Positions 16,843 through 25,843 of a stretch of DNA of 64,000 nt are shown here, piece by piece. This DNA comes from Roseovarius carneus. Its GTDB lineage: Bacteria > Pseudomonadota > Alphaproteobacteria > Rhodobacterales > Rhodobacteraceae. The stretch spans positions 1,346,374 through 1,410,373 of the forward strand of contig NZ_JAHSPD010000001.1 in NCBI RefSeq assembly GCF_020141465.1, in the 5' to 3' direction. The translations under genes were made by a program, and so were the position numbers. The notes below the pieces were generated by a model that saw only the letters and a list, made by a program, of their open reading frames with translations, was not told the DNA's origin and searched no databases. Within the stretch, counting starts at the first letter, position 1. Each line of letters starts with the position of its first letter.

Positions 16843-17442
16843 TCAGGTGTTCGAAATTTGAGCCTTCACCAAGCCTGCAATATAGTTGCTCATTTCGGAA
16901 AGATCTAAATCTCCGCCCGCCCAAGCGTCGTCAGCCGCGCGTAACGCATGGTAATATGGTTCGCGGTTTGCCCGTATTCTGTCGGGTACAATGTTATCCC
17001 CAGGCAGCAGTCGACCAAGTTTGGTGCACAAAACATAATAGCAAATTGCTCGTGAAGTTCGACCATTGCCTTCAATGAACGGATGTATCCAGTTCAGTCG
17101 CCACAAGCTGTAGGCGGCAAGAGTGTAGGCATCAGCGTAATCCCAGTTTTCGTAAAGAAATGAGAAGAACCTATCTACCAGTTCTGGGACCTCCACGCAG
17201 GTTGGCGGGCGATGGCCTGAATTGCCGATGTATATAGGCTCTTGTCGATAGCGGCCTGCCAACTGCGAAATTCCAGAGACCGCCGAGTGATTAAGTGCAT
17301 ATAAAGTGTACTTATCTGCCGCGTGTGGACCGAGGCGGAGGCCTAGTTGGATGAGATTCACCAGTAAATCATACTGTCGTGAGAGGTTTCTCTCCTGAAG
17401 GGAGTTATATAAGTCCGGATCTTGACTTTCGATTATAAGCAT
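16843..17442 (-). CDS. Fic domain protein (predicted AMP-transferase)
   Basis: This 199-residue protein is almost entirely a Fic domain. The catalytic loop HPFIEGNGRTSR (H120 to R131) is complete, with catalytic His, the acidic metal ligand and the phosphate-binding GNGR. The flap region, GRYRQEPIYIGNSGHRPP at about 63-80, precedes it. Such enzymes usually transfer AMP from ATP to Ser/Thr/Tyr hydroxyls; some are toxins. No inhibitory S/TxxxE(G/N) helix is obvious within it, so it may rely on the 67-residue partner encoded upstream. The ATG directly follows the T-tract of a terminator, leaving no unstructured Shine-Dalgarno site. Base composition is AT-richer than its surroundings, suggesting acquisition. 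Confidence 0.9.
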   Translation of the reverse strand: MLIIESQDPDLYNSLQERNLSRQYDLLVNLIQLGLRLGPHAADKYTLYALNHSAVSGISQLAGRYRQEPIYIGNSGHRPPTCVEVPELVDRFFSFLYENWDYADAYTLAAYSLWRLNWIHPFIEGNGRTSRAICYYVLCTKLGRLLPGDNIVPDRIRANREPYYHALRAADDAWAGGDLDLSEMSNYIAGLVKAQISNT

Positions 17443-17470
17443 AAAAAAACGCTCGCCTTACAGCGAGCGC
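17443..17470 (-). terminator. Rho-independent terminator between the small gene and fic
   Basis: On the minus strand GCGCTCGC-TGTAAG-GCGAGCG is followed by seven T residues. The stem is 7 perfect GC-rich pairs plus a G-U pair. The last T (17443) touches the fic ATG (17442-17440), and the small gene's stop lies 6 nt before the stem. Confidence 0.88.
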
Positions 17471-17476
17471 TCCAAG

Positions 17477-17680
17477 TTATATAAGAATTTGTGTGGCAGC
17501 GCGTTGAGCGCTTTGCCTTGTAACCGTTGAGTTCTCAGACGAATTCCCGAAAATGAAACTTGCCCTTTGCTTGGCCAGCTGATCTTCCGAAAGTTCCACA
17601 TCTGGAAGACTATCAAGAAGGCTTTGCAATTCGGGATCGTTCACTGGTTCGCCCAACAAGGATTTCCTTGGGATGGACAT
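17477..17680 (-). CDS. Small putative Fic partner/antitoxin
   Basis: This 67-residue protein lies upstream of fic in the same direction. It has a leucine-rich acidic helix (about residues 15-38) and a stretch ASFIFGNSSEN at 40-50. VbhA-type Fic antitoxins carry an S/TxxxE(G/N) motif whose Glu blocks the ATP site. Here the nearest matches are S41-xxx-G45-N46, with Gly in place of Glu, and E49-N50 with Gly four residues before. It is therefore an antitoxin candidate by context and pattern, not by an exact motif. AGAGGA precedes the ATG at good spacing. The gene shares the AT-rich composition of fic. Confidence 0.65.
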   Translation of the reverse strand: MSIPRKSLLGEPVNDPELQSLLDSLPDVELSEDQLAKQRASFIFGNSSENSTVTRQSAQRAATQILI

Positions 17681-17780
17681 GATTTCAATCCTCTCTCATG
17701 TGAGGCTCAGAGATAGACTTCTAACACTTGCAACTCAACAGTATTCAGTCAACTGAAAGAAATCGTGAATCTGATTTGCG

Positions 17781-18923
17781 TCACCCCTTCATCGAATCCC
17801 AGAAGGTCTTCACCGACGAAAAGAAGCTTTTGCTTTCTGGGTTGTTATCCTCGGAGAGCGCTTCAAACTCGCGCAGAAGCTCCTTTTGCTTCGATGTCAG
17901 GTTCACTGGGGTTTCCACCGCCAATTCGATGAACATATCGCCCGCGCCGCCGCCGCGCAGGGCTGGCATGCCCTTGCTGCGCAGACGCATCTGGCGGCCT
18001 GATTGGCTGCCTGCGGGAATTTTCACCCGGCTGCGGCCCCCGTCGATCGTGGGCACTTCGATGTCACCGCCCAATGCTGCCGCCGTCACCGAGACCGGGA
18101 CGGTGCAGAAAAGATTGATCTCCTCACGCTCAAAGAGGGCGTGTTTGCTCACCTCAATGAAGATGTAGAGATCACCGGGAGGCCCGCCGCGCATGCCCGC
18201 CTCGCCCTCGCCCGAGAGGCGGATACGGGTGCCCGTCTCCACGCCTGCGGGGATGTTGACGCTCAGCGCGCGGTCCTTTTGGACGCGGCCTTGGCCACCG
18301 CAGGATTTACACGGGTTCTGAATGATCTGGCCAAGGCCACCGCATGTGGGGCAGGTCCGCTCGACCGTGAAGAACCCTTGCTGCGCGCGCACCTTGCCCA
18401 TGCCCGAACAGGTGGGGCAGGTCGACGGCTCCGCACCGCCCTCGGCGCCTGAGCCCTCGCAAGAGGTGCAGACCACGGATGTCGGCACGTTGATCGTCTT
18501 TTGCAGGCCGGTGAAGGCTTCTTCCAGCGTGACGCGCATGTTGTAGCGCAGGTCCGATCCGCGCGCCGCGCGTCCGCGTCCGCCGCCACCGCGCGCGCCC
18601 ATGAAATCGCCAAAAAGGTCATCGAACACATCCGAGAACGCGCTTGCAAAGTCGCCTTGGCCTTGGCCGCCCCCTTGGCGCGGTCCGCCCATACCGCCTT
18701 CAAAAGCGGCGTGGCCAAAGCGGTCATAGGCCGCCTTTTTATCGGCGTCCTTCAGGACCTCATACGCTTCGCCGGCTTCCTTGAACTGGGTCTCGGCGTT
18801 GGGATTGTCTTTGTTGCTGTCGGGGTGCAGCGCCTTTGCCTTCTGGCGATAGGCTTTCTTTATCTCGTCAGCCGAGGCGCCACGGGCAATGCCCAGCACC
18901 TCGTAATAATCACGTTTGGCCAT
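17781..18923 (-). CDS. dnaJ: Chaperone protein DnaJ
   Basis: This is a full-length Hsp40 of 380 residues. It has an N-terminal J-domain with HPD at 33-35, a Gly-rich linker, four zinc-finger repeats ([32 protein letters not shown]) and the C-terminal substrate-binding domains. It stimulates the ATPase of DnaK and delivers unfolded clients. It follows dnaK by 75 bp on the same strand, with a possible processing stem-loop in the gap. Confidence 0.97.
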   Translation of the reverse strand: MAKRDYYEVLGIARGASADEIKKAYRQKAKALHPDSNKDNPNAETQFKEAGEAYEVLKDADKKAAYDRFGHAAFEGGMGGPRQGGGQGQGDFASAFSDVFDDLFGDFMGARGGGGRGRAARGSDLRYNMRVTLEEAFTGLQKTINVPTSVVCTSCEGSGAEGGAEPSTCPTCSGMGKVRAQQGFFTVERTCPTCGGLGQIIQNPCKSCGGQGRVQKDRALSVNIPAGVETGTRIRLSGEGEAGMRGGPPGDLYIFIEVSKHALFEREEINLFCTVPVSVTAAALGGDIEVPTIDGGRSRVKIPAGSQSGRQMRLRSKGMPALRGGGAGDMFIELAVETPVNLTSKQKELLREFEALSEDNNPESKSFFSSVKTFWDSMKG

Positions 18924-18950
18924 GCGAGAGCTCCTTTGATTGAACCGGAA

Positions 18951-18975
18951 GGGGCCGAGCGCTGGGCCCGGCCCC
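18951..18975 (-). other. Stem-loop in the dnaK-dnaJ intercistronic gap
   Basis: GGGGCC (18951-18956) pairs with GGCCCC (18970-18975) between the two chaperone genes. There is no U-tract, so processing or differential stability is more likely than termination. This is inference only. Confidence 0.4.
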
Positions 18976-18998
18976 CCCCTCAGGGTTCGTTGAGGCGC

Positions 18999-20912
18999 TT
19001 AGCCGCGCTTGCTGTCGTCGAGGTCTTCGAAGTCGGCATCGACGATATCATCGTCGCCCGGCCCTCCGGCCTCATCGGCGGCTTTCGGTGCGTCATCGGC
19101 TTCTTCTGCGCTGGCCTTATAGATCGCCTCGCCCAGCTTCATCGCGGCCTCGGTGACGTTCTGGATGCCGGATTTGATCTTGGACGTATTGTCCGTCTCC
19201 AGCTCATCCTTCAGCGCGACAATCGCCAGCTCAATCGCCTCAATGGTGGTCGGGTCCACCTTGTCGGCGTGCTCTTCCATCGACTTCTCGGTCGAGTTGA
19301 TCAGGCTTTCGGCCTGGTTTTTAGCCTCGACCAGCTCGCGGCGTTCCTTATCGGCCTCCGCATTCTCTTCGGCGTCGCGCACCATCTTCTCGATATCTTC
19401 GTCCGACAGACCGCCCGAGGCTTGGATGGTGATCTTTTGCTCTTTGTTCGTGCCCTTGTCCTTGGCCTGAACCGAGACGATGCCGTTGGCGTCGATGTCG
19501 AATGTCACTTCGATCTGCGGCATGCCGCGTGGCGCGGGCGGGATGCTTTCAAGATTGAACTGACCCAGCATCTTGTTATCTGCCGCCATTTCCCGCTCGC
19601 CCTGGAAGACGCGGATCGTGACCGCGTTCTGATTGTCCTCGGCGGTCGAGAAGACCTGAGATTTGTTCGTCGGGATGGTCGTGTTGCGATCGATCAGACG
19701 GGTGAAGACCCCGCCCAGCGTCTCAATCCCGAGCGACAGGGGGGTGACGTCCAGAAGGACCACATCCTTGACGTCACCTTGCAGGACGCCCGCCTGAATG
19801 GCGGCCCCCATGGCGACGACTTCGTCGGGGTTCACGCCCTTATGAGGCTCCTTGCCGAAGAACTTCGTCACTTCCTCGATCACGCGGGGCATACGGGTCA
19901 TACCGCCGACCAGAACAACCTCGTCAATCTCATTGGCCGACATGCCAGCATCTTTGAGCGCGGCCTGACAGGGCTTGATCGACGCTTTGATCAGGTCCGA
20001 CACGAGGCTTTCCAGCTTCGCACGGGTCAGTTTCATGACCATGTGCAGAGGCGATCCGTCCGACCCCATCGAGATGAAGGGCTGGTTGATCTCGGTCTGG
20101 CTGGACGAGCTGAGCTCGATCTTGGCCTTTTCCGCCGCTTCTTTCAGGCGTTGCAGCGCCATCTTGTCCTTGGTCAGGTCAACGCCATGCTCTTTCTTGA
20201 ACTCATCCGCGAGGTAGGTGACGATCCGCATGTCGAAGTCTTCACCGCCAAGGAACGTGTCGCCATTGGTGGATTTCACCTCAAAGAGGCCATCGTCAAT
20301 CTCAAGGATGGTCACGTCGAACGTGCCGCCGCCAAGGTCATAGACCGCAATCGTGTGCGTCTCTTGCTTGTCGAGACCGTAGGCCAGTGCGGCCGCTGTC
20401 GGCTCGTTGATGATGCGCAGAACCTCAAGGCCCGCGATCTTGCCTGCGTCCTTGGTCGCCTGACGCTGGGCATCGTTGAAATAGGCGGGGACGGTGATGA
20501 CGGCTTGCGTCACCTCTTCGCCGAGATAGCTCTCGGCGGTTTCTTTCATCTTACCCAAGATAAACGCGGAAATCTGGCTGGGCGAATATTTCTCGCCGCG
20601 CGCCTCTACCCATGCGTCGCCATTGCCGCCGTCGATGACGTTGAACGGCATGTTTTTCTTGTCTTTGGCCAGATCCGCATCATCCGCGCGGCGACCGATC
20701 AGGCGCTTGACGCCGAAGACGGTGTTTTCGGGGTTGGTCACGGCCTGCCGCTTGGCGGGCTGACCGACGAGGCGCTCATTCTCGGTGAAGGCCACGATGG
20801 AGGGCGTTGTGCGCGCGCCTTCCGAATTCTCAATCACGCGGGCAGCACCACCATCCATGATGGCGATGCAGCTGTTGGTGGTTCCGAGGTCGATACCAAT
20901 GACTTTGGACAT
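18999..20912 (-). CDS. dnaK: Molecular chaperone DnaK (Hsp70)
   Basis: This 637-residue Hsp70 begins [17 protein letters not shown]. The nucleotide-binding domain includes the phosphate loops GIDLGTTNS and [14 protein letters not shown], followed by the linker [14 protein letters not shown], the beta substrate-binding domain, the helical lid and an acidic tail ([14 protein letters not shown]). It binds exposed hydrophobic segments and works with DnaJ, encoded next, and GrpE, which is not in this window. An RpoH-type promoter is visible about 110 nt upstream of the start codon. Confidence 0.98.
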   Translation of the reverse strand: MSKVIGIDLGTTNSCIAIMDGGAARVIENSEGARTTPSIVAFTENERLVGQPAKRQAVTNPENTVFGVKRLIGRRADDADLAKDKKNMPFNVIDGGNGDAWVEARGEKYSPSQISAFILGKMKETAESYLGEEVTQAVITVPAYFNDAQRQATKDAGKIAGLEVLRIINEPTAAALAYGLDKQETHTIAVYDLGGGTFDVTILEIDDGLFEVKSTNGDTFLGGEDFDMRIVTYLADEFKKEHGVDLTKDKMALQRLKEAAEKAKIELSSSSQTEINQPFISMGSDGSPLHMVMKLTRAKLESLVSDLIKASIKPCQAALKDAGMSANEIDEVVLVGGMTRMPRVIEEVTKFFGKEPHKGVNPDEVVAMGAAIQAGVLQGDVKDVVLLDVTPLSLGIETLGGVFTRLIDRNTTIPTNKSQVFSTAEDNQNAVTIRVFQGEREMAADNKMLGQFNLESIPPAPRGMPQIEVTFDIDANGIVSVQAKDKGTNKEQKITIQASGGLSDEDIEKMVRDAEENAEADKERRELVEAKNQAESLINSTEKSMEEHADKVDPTTIEAIELAIVALKDELETDNTSKIKSGIQNVTEAAMKLGEAIYKASAEEADDAPKAADEAGGPGDDDIVDADFEDLDDSKRG

Positions 20913-21020
20913 GTGTTTATCCCTTTCTCTTCAGGCGATGGTGCGAAGCCCTGACCCGTTACGGCATCAGGGCGCCGATGAATTTAACGCGTCGCGTCAT
21001 CGATGCGCCGCGCGTCGAGG

Positions 21021-21052
21021 CGTATATAGGCAGGGCAGCGGAGCGCTGCAAG
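21021..21052 (-). promoter_or_regulatory. RpoH (sigma-32) heat-shock promoter of dnaK
   Basis: On the minus strand CTTG (21052-21049) is followed after 18 nt by CCTATATACG (21030-21021). This fits the alphaproteobacterial heat-shock consensus CTTG-N17/18-CYTATNTNNG at every fixed position. Transcription would start near 21012, about 100 nt before the dnaK ATG. Confidence 0.75.
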
Positions 21053-21314
21053 CGCTGTGCCCACGGGGGCGCGGGAGTTTTTTGCGTTGGACGTTAGACC
21101 GGGCGCCGCTCGGGCGGCTCAATGCCGCAGCTTGGCAGGCTACGGATTGTGGCACGTGTTGATCCGTGCGCGGGATGCGCTTTGCTGCGACACGGGGGAT
21201 ATGCGCGATGCAGATCAGGCATTTATGCGAAACCCTTGCCAGCGATATGCCCCGGTGTGGCGTGGGCGAGGTGATTACGCTTTAGGGCCAGCGCCTGTGT
21301 CAGGGCGTGGATTT

Positions 21315-21336
21315 GGATATTTTTGCCAAGAAAAAG
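21315..21336 (+). repeat. Dispersed intergenic element, copy 1
   Basis: GGATATTTTTGCCAAGAAAA followed by AG matches the core seen five more times in this window. It lies between mscL and dnaK, oriented against both. This copy lacks the CCTCCGGCGGG block. Confidence 0.6.
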
Positions 21337-21356
21337 ACTGGAAGCCCGTGCCACGT

Positions 21357-21385
21357 AAAAGGCCCGCCGGATCAGGGCGGGCCTT
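21357..21385 (-). terminator. Rho-independent terminator of mscL
   Basis: AAGGCCCGCC (21359-21368) pairs with GGCGGGCCTT (21376-21385). On the minus strand the stem is followed by TTTT. It sits 24 bp after the mscL stop. Confidence 0.82.
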
Positions 21386-21408
21386 GGGTCGAGCTTTGCG
21401 ATCAGCGT

Positions 21409-21819
21409 TTACTTTTTAAGGCTGTCGCGGATTTCCATCAAGATATCCAGCTCAGACGGGCCGGGATCGGCGGCGGGGGCCTCTTCCTCTTTCTTCTTGG
21501 TCTTGTTGACGGCCTTGACCAGGATGAAGACAACCCATGCGATAATTAGGAAATTGATGATCGCCATGATGAAGCGACCATAGGCGAAGACGGCGGCGCC
21601 GGCTTCTTCTGCGGCGGCCATGGAGGGGTAGTCGGTGCCGCCCAGAACCACATGCAGGCCCGCGAAATCAATACCGCCCATGAAGAGGCTGATGAATGGG
21701 TTTATGAGGTCGGCCACAAGCGAACCGACGATCGCGGTAAATGCCGCGCCGATGATGATACCAACCGCCATGTCCATGACATTGCCCTTGGCGATAAAAT
21801 CTTTGAACTCTTTGATCAT
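21409..21819 (-). CDS. mscL: Large-conductance mechanosensitive channel MscL
   Basis: This 136-residue channel begins [20 protein letters not shown], the conserved N-terminal helix and first membrane segment whose Gly/Ala-rich face lines the gate. A periplasmic loop follows (about 45-75), then the second membrane helix ([21 protein letters not shown]) and a charged cytoplasmic helix with a KKKEEE cluster. The homopentamer opens under membrane tension to release osmolytes during hypo-osmotic shock. AAGGGA precedes the ATG at 21819, which is preferred to the ATG eight codons upstream. Confidence 0.95.
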   Translation of the reverse strand: MIKEFKDFIAKGNVMDMAVGIIIGAAFTAIVGSLVADLINPFISLFMGGIDFAGLHVVLGGTDYPSMAAAEEAGAAVFAYGRFIMAIINFLIIAWVVFILVKAVNKTKKKEEEAPAADPGPSELDILMEIRDSLKK

Positions 21820-21964
21820 TACTATCCCTTTTCGCGGTTTCATGGCTCCTAAAAGAGCCGCGCAGATGCGTTAGCACATTTTTGCACATGCAGAAGGGTG
21901 AAAACCGGGGAAAGGGAGGGTAGGGTTCCCCTGAGCCCTGATTTCATCACAAGGATACGCCTCT

Positions 21965-22663
21965 ATGAGTCTCGTTGATTTTCCAATCGCCTCCCGCTGG
22001 CCCGCATCTGATCCGTCAAAGCTTCAGCTTTATTCGTTTCCCACGCCTAACGGGGTGAAGGTGTCGATCATGTTAGAGGAGATTGGCCTGCCTTATGAGG
22101 CGCATACGGTCACGTTGTCGGATGCGGATGTGAAAAGTGCGGAGTTTCTGTCGCTCAACCCCAACAACAAGATTCCTGGGATCATTGATCCTGATGGGCC
22201 GGGGGGCAAGCCTCTGGGCCTGTGGGAGAGCGGTGCAATCCTGATTTATCTGGCCGAGAAATCCGGCAAGCTGCTGCCAAGCGATCCTGCCAGGCGGGCC
22301 GAGGTCCTGCAATGGGTGATGTTCCAGATGGGTGGCCTTGGGCCCATGCTTGGCCAAATGGGGTTTTTCGTGAAATTCGCAGGCAGCGAGATCGAGGACC
22401 CGCGCCCGCGCGCGCGGTATGTGACCGAGGCCAAGCGGCTTTTGGGCGTGATTGAGGGGCAGCTTGAGGGGCGCGACTGGATTACGGGTGACTATTCCAT
22501 CGCCGATATCGCGATTGCCCCATGGCTCAGGGCGATTGATTTCTACGGCGCGCGGGATCTGGTGGATTGGCAGGCGCACCCCAATTGCGTGGCCTATCTG
22601 GAGCTGTTTCTGGCGCGCCCGGCGGTGCAGGTCGGTCTGGTGACGCCGCCGCGTGAGGGGTAG
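21965..22663 (+). CDS. Glutathione S-transferase family protein (YfcG/Ure2-like)
   Basis: This is a 232-residue GST-fold protein. The N-terminal thioredoxin-like domain contains LYSFPTPNGVKVSIMLEE, NPNNKIPGI (with the cis-Pro) and WESGAILIYLAEK (glutathione-binding Glu-Ser). The all-helical C-terminal domain carries DYSIADIAIAPW. The TPNG region, lacking a classical catalytic Ser/Tyr at the first position, resembles the YfcG/YghU disulfide-reductase branch. It probably acts in thiol redox or detoxification. It is encoded alone on the plus strand, with a transporter remnant immediately downstream. Confidence 0.88.
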   Translation: MSLVDFPIASRWPASDPSKLQLYSFPTPNGVKVSIMLEEIGLPYEAHTVTLSDADVKSAEFLSLNPNNKIPGIIDPDGPGGKPLGLWESGAILIYLAEKSGKLLPSDPARRAEVLQWVMFQMGGLGPMLGQMGFFVKFAGSEIEDPRPRARYVTEAKRLLGVIEGQLEGRDWITGDYSIADIAIAPWLRAIDFYGARDLVDWQAHPNCVAYLELFLARPAVQVGLVTPPREG

Positions 22664-22678
22664 GGCGCTTACGTCTGA

Positions 22679-22903
22679 GCGGCGTCCAGTGCGTGGCGCA
22701 GCGCGGCACCAGCCGCGCAGCACGGTCAGGTGAGCCTCTTGAGCACGGCAGAGACGCCCTTTGCGATCCTCTTGGCGTGGATGCTGCTGGCAGAATGGCC
22801 CGGCGTGGTCACATGGGCTGGGGGCGCGCTTGTGATGGGCGGCGTGATCCTCGGTGGGTTTGGCCGCGAGGCTCAGCCGGGCAGCGTGCCGTCCAAAACG
22901 TAG
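22679..22903 (+). pseudogene. Remnant of a DMT (EamA) transporter, C-terminal part only
   Basis: In frame with 22730 the sequence encodes APAAQHGQVSLLSTAETPFA and then a second hydrophobic segment ending in a Gly-rich stretch. This is the last two helices of an EamA repeat. A TGA lies immediately upstream in the same frame, no ribosome-binding site or start fits, and the first three quarters of the gene are absent. The 3' end runs into the convergent ytoQ gene. It looks like a decayed transporter left after deletion. A GCGCGGC-ACCA-GCCGCGC hairpin lies at 22701-22718 within it. Confidence 0.65.
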
Positions 22904-23319
22904 CGCAGCATCTGCACGACCTCTTCGGGCGTGCGCGCCACGGCGAGGGCGGCGGCATTCACTTCCTTGAGGGCGTGATCATGTTCGGGCGGTTGCAGGA
23001 TAATCAGAGATTTGCCCATCGCCGACGCATAGCCCGCGTCAAACGCCGCGTTCCACTGTTTATACTTATCGCCAAAACGCACGACGACAACATCCGCCTC
23101 CTCGATCCCCTTGCGGGTGCGGATGGCGTTGAGCATGGCGCCTTTGCGGTCATGCCAGAACTTGTTCTCCTCGGGCCCGAGGATGGCGACACCGCAATCA
23201 TCCGAGGCCGCGTGATCGGTCACAGGGGCAGAAAACGCGATGGCCAGATCTTCGGCCCCGCGCGCAATTTCGTCGCGCCAGTCGGTGTGGATCTCACCGG
23301 ATAAATAGACGTTCAGCAT
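22873..23319 (-). CDS. YtoQ family protein
   Basis: This 148-residue protein begins MLNVYLSGEIHTDWRDEI, characteristic of the YtoQ family. It has a nucleoside-2-deoxyribosyltransferase-like Rossmann fold: LSGEIH, then DDCGVAILGPEENKFWHD, then EEADVVVVRFGDKYKQWNAAFDAGYA. The biochemical role is not established. It may form an operon with pheT: it begins 17 bp downstream of the pheT stop on the same strand. Confidence 0.87.
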   Translation of the reverse strand: MLNVYLSGEIHTDWRDEIARGAEDLAIAFSAPVTDHAASDDCGVAILGPEENKFWHDRKGAMLNAIRTRKGIEEADVVVVRFGDKYKQWNAAFDAGYASAMGKSLIILQPPEHDHALKEVNAAALAVARTPEEVVQMLRYVLDGTLPG

Positions 23320-23336
23320 GGGATTTCTCCTTTAGC

Positions 23337-25736
23337 TCAGCCGCGCAACGCGCCGCCGGTGGCTTTGGTGACTTTTTCAACGATTCGCGCGGAAACGGCC
23401 TCGATATCGGCCTCTTTCAACGTGGCATTGGTGGGTTGCAGGCGCACGGTCACGGCAATGGATTTCTTGCCCTCGCCAAGGCTGCCGCCGATGAATTCGT
23501 CAAAGACGCGCACATCCTCGATGAGGGTTTTATCCGCGCCCGTGGCGGCATTGACCAGCGTCAGCGCCTCGACATCCGCATCCACCACGAAGGCAAAGTC
23601 ACGCTCGACCGCTTGCAGATCGCGCAAGGTCAGCGCGCCGCGATTGGGGTTTGCGTTGCGCGGCAGGGGGATTTCCTCGGGCCAGAGGGTGAAGGCGACG
23701 GCGGGGCCTTTGACATCCATCGCGGCGAGGATTTTCGGGTGCACCTCGCCGAAGATGCCAAGCACCTTCTTGGGGCCAAGGCAGATCATGCCATGGCGAC
23801 CGGGGTGCCACCATGTGGGCCCATCGCGCAGGATTTGCACTTTAGCAGGCGCGCCAATGGCCGCGAGGATCGCCTCGGCATCGGCCTTGGCATCGAACAC
23901 ATCGACCGCGCGGGCGGCGCTATGCACATCCTTTGGCCCCGTGCGGCCAATCAACAGGCCCGCGACCTGCATATGCTGCTCGCCCGGCTCACCGCCATGA
24001 AAGGCGTGGCCGACCTCGAAAAGCGCCAGATCCATCTGCCCGCGCGCCTGATTGCGGGCGGCGGCCTGCAAAAGACCGGGCAGAAGGGCGGGGCGCATAT
24101 GGCTCATCTCGGAGCTGATCGGGTTGGCCAGCATCGTGGCGTCATCGCCGCCCCCAAAGAGCGTGGCAGAGGCCCGGTCAATGAAGCTGTAAGTGACACA
24201 TTCGTTATAGCCCAAAGCGGCCCCGGTGCGGCGGGCAATCTGCTCGCGCTTTTGCAAGGGCGACAGGATCGGGCGGGGCACGCCGGCTTGGGTGCGCGGC
24301 AGGGGGCGTCCCTTGAGCTTGGTCAGCGAGGCGATGCGCGCGACCTCCTCGACCAGATCGGCCTCGCCCAGCACGTCTGGCCGCCAGCTTGGCACATGGG
24401 CCATGTTGCCCTCGATGCGGAAACCCAGCGCGGTGAGCGTCTGGCGCTGTTCGGCCTCGGGGATGTCCATACCAACGAGCGATTGCACCCGCGCAGGCAC
24501 GAGGCGGTAAGCGCGGGAGACGTCCGGCACCTCGCCTGCCACCACCGCTTTGGAGGGGGTGCCGCCGCAGAGATCCATGATCATCTGCGTGGCGAGATCC
24601 AAGGCGTCCATGTTGAAGGCCGGATCAATCCCGCGCTCATTGCGGTAGCGCGCATCGGAGTTGATCTTGAGCGCGCGGCCCGTCGTGGCGATCTGCACAG
24701 TGTCCCAGACGGCGGCTTCGAGAAACACATCCAAGGTGCCCTCGGTGCAGCCTGTGGCGAGGCCGCCCATGATGCCGCCGACACTTTGCACGCCTGCATT
24801 ATCGGAGATGACGACCATGCCCGGCGCGAAAGTGTAGTCCTTGTCATCAAGCCCCGTCATAACCTCCCCACCGTCCGCGCGGTGCACGCGCAGATCGCCG
24901 GTGACTTTGCCTGCATCAAAGACATGCAGGGGGCGGTTGCGGTCATAGGTGAAGAAATTGGTGATATCCACGAGGGCCGAGATCGGACGCAGCCCAATGG
25001 CGCGCAAACGCTCTTGCAGCCATTTGGGGCTAGGTCCGTTCGTGACGCCCGTGATGAGGCGGCCTGCGAAGACGTGACAGCCGTCCGTGCGCGTGTCGTC
25101 GTCGATCGTGATGTTGATGGGGCTTGCCGCGTCCGCGTCGATATGCGCCTCGGGTGCGGGGCGCAGTGTGCCCAAGCCGCGCGCGGCCAGATCACGGGCA
25201 ATGCCGCGCACGCCCAAAGCATCGGGGCGATTGGGAGTGATCGCGATCTCGATCACCGGATCGACCTTGGCGGGATCGTTGGCCGCCAACCAATCTGTAT
25301 AGGTCTGGCCCACCTCGCCAGAGGGCAGCTCAATGATGCCGTCATGCTCGTCCGACAGCTCCATCTCGCGCTCGGAGCACATCATTCCATAGCTCTCAAC
25401 GCCGCGGATTTTGCCGACGCCGATGGTGGTGTCGATACCGGGCACATAAACGCCGGGCTTGGCCACGACCACGGTGATGCCTGCGCGCGCATTTGGCGCG
25501 CCGCAGATAATCTGGAGCGGGCCTTCATCGGTCTGCACTTGGCACACGCGCAGGCGGTCGGCGTCCGGGTGCTGCTCGGCGGAGGTGACCTTGCCGATGG
25601 TGAACGCGCCAAGCCGGGCTGCGGGGTCCGAGATATCTTCGACCTCCAGCCCCAGATCGGTCAGCGTCTCGGCGATCTCGGCCACGCTTGCCGTGGTGTC
25701 CAGATGCTCCTTGAGCCAGGAAATCGTGAATTTCAT
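23337..25736 (-). CDS. pheT: Phenylalanine--tRNA ligase beta subunit
   Basis: This 799-residue subunit of the alpha2-beta2 PheRS begins MKFTISWLKEHLDTTASV. Domains in order are the EMAP-like tRNA-binding fold (about 40-150), the B3/B4 editing domain that hydrolyses mischarged Tyr-tRNA, the B5 DNA-binding-like domain, a catalytic-like core and the C-terminal ferredoxin-fold anticodon-binding domain ending in TKATGGALRG. It lies downstream of pheS, but unusually a BLUF photoreceptor gene separates the two. Confidence 0.96.
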   Translation of the reverse strand: MKFTISWLKEHLDTTASVAEIAETLTDLGLEVEDISDPAARLGAFTIGKVTSAEQHPDADRLRVCQVQTDEGPLQIICGAPNARAGITVVVAKPGVYVPGIDTTIGVGKIRGVESYGMMCSEREMELSDEHDGIIELPSGEVGQTYTDWLAANDPAKVDPVIEIAITPNRPDALGVRGIARDLAARGLGTLRPAPEAHIDADAASPINITIDDDTRTDGCHVFAGRLITGVTNGPSPKWLQERLRAIGLRPISALVDITNFFTYDRNRPLHVFDAGKVTGDLRVHRADGGEVMTGLDDKDYTFAPGMVVISDNAGVQSVGGIMGGLATGCTEGTLDVFLEAAVWDTVQIATTGRALKINSDARYRNERGIDPAFNMDALDLATQMIMDLCGGTPSKAVVAGEVPDVSRAYRLVPARVQSLVGMDIPEAEQRQTLTALGFRIEGNMAHVPSWRPDVLGEADLVEEVARIASLTKLKGRPLPRTQAGVPRPILSPLQKREQIARRTGAALGYNECVTYSFIDRASATLFGGGDDATMLANPISSEMSHMRPALLPGLLQAAARNQARGQMDLALFEVGHAFHGGEPGEQHMQVAGLLIGRTGPKDVHSAARAVDVFDAKADAEAILAAIGAPAKVQILRDGPTWWHPGRHGMICLGPKKVLGIFGEVHPKILAAMDVKGPAVAFTLWPEEIPLPRNANPNRGALTLRDLQAVERDFAFVVDADVEALTLVNAATGADKTLIEDVRVFDEFIGGSLGEGKKSIAVTVRLQPTNATLKEADIEAVSARIVEKVTKATGGALRG

Positions 25737-25843
25737 CTCGTGTCATCCGCAAGTGATAAGGGGTTGGCCTTGCGTCTAGCGGATATGGCGCGCAGGGGGA
25801 AGGGTAGAGCGTCTTTGGACGGAGCCTTCGCGCTTGGCCCGGA

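Larger units (their letters stand above)
20913..21408. other. dnaK upstream region and mscL trailer
   Basis: This 496-bp gap has no gene. From right to left it holds the mscL terminator, one copy of the dispersed ATATTTTTG intergenic element, about 240 bp with no recognisable structure, the heat-shock promoter, and the dnaK leader of roughly 100 nt. Confidence 0.7.

Noticed and set aside
18501-20954. An 817-codon open frame on the plus strand opposite dnaK
   Set aside because: It is the antisense shadow of dnaK and dnaJ in a high-GC region; it has no ribosome-binding site or family motif, and dnaK on the minus strand is certain.
21057-21419. A 120-codon plus-strand frame between dnaK and mscL
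   Set aside because: It runs through the mscL terminator and the dispersed element, which a real gene would not do.
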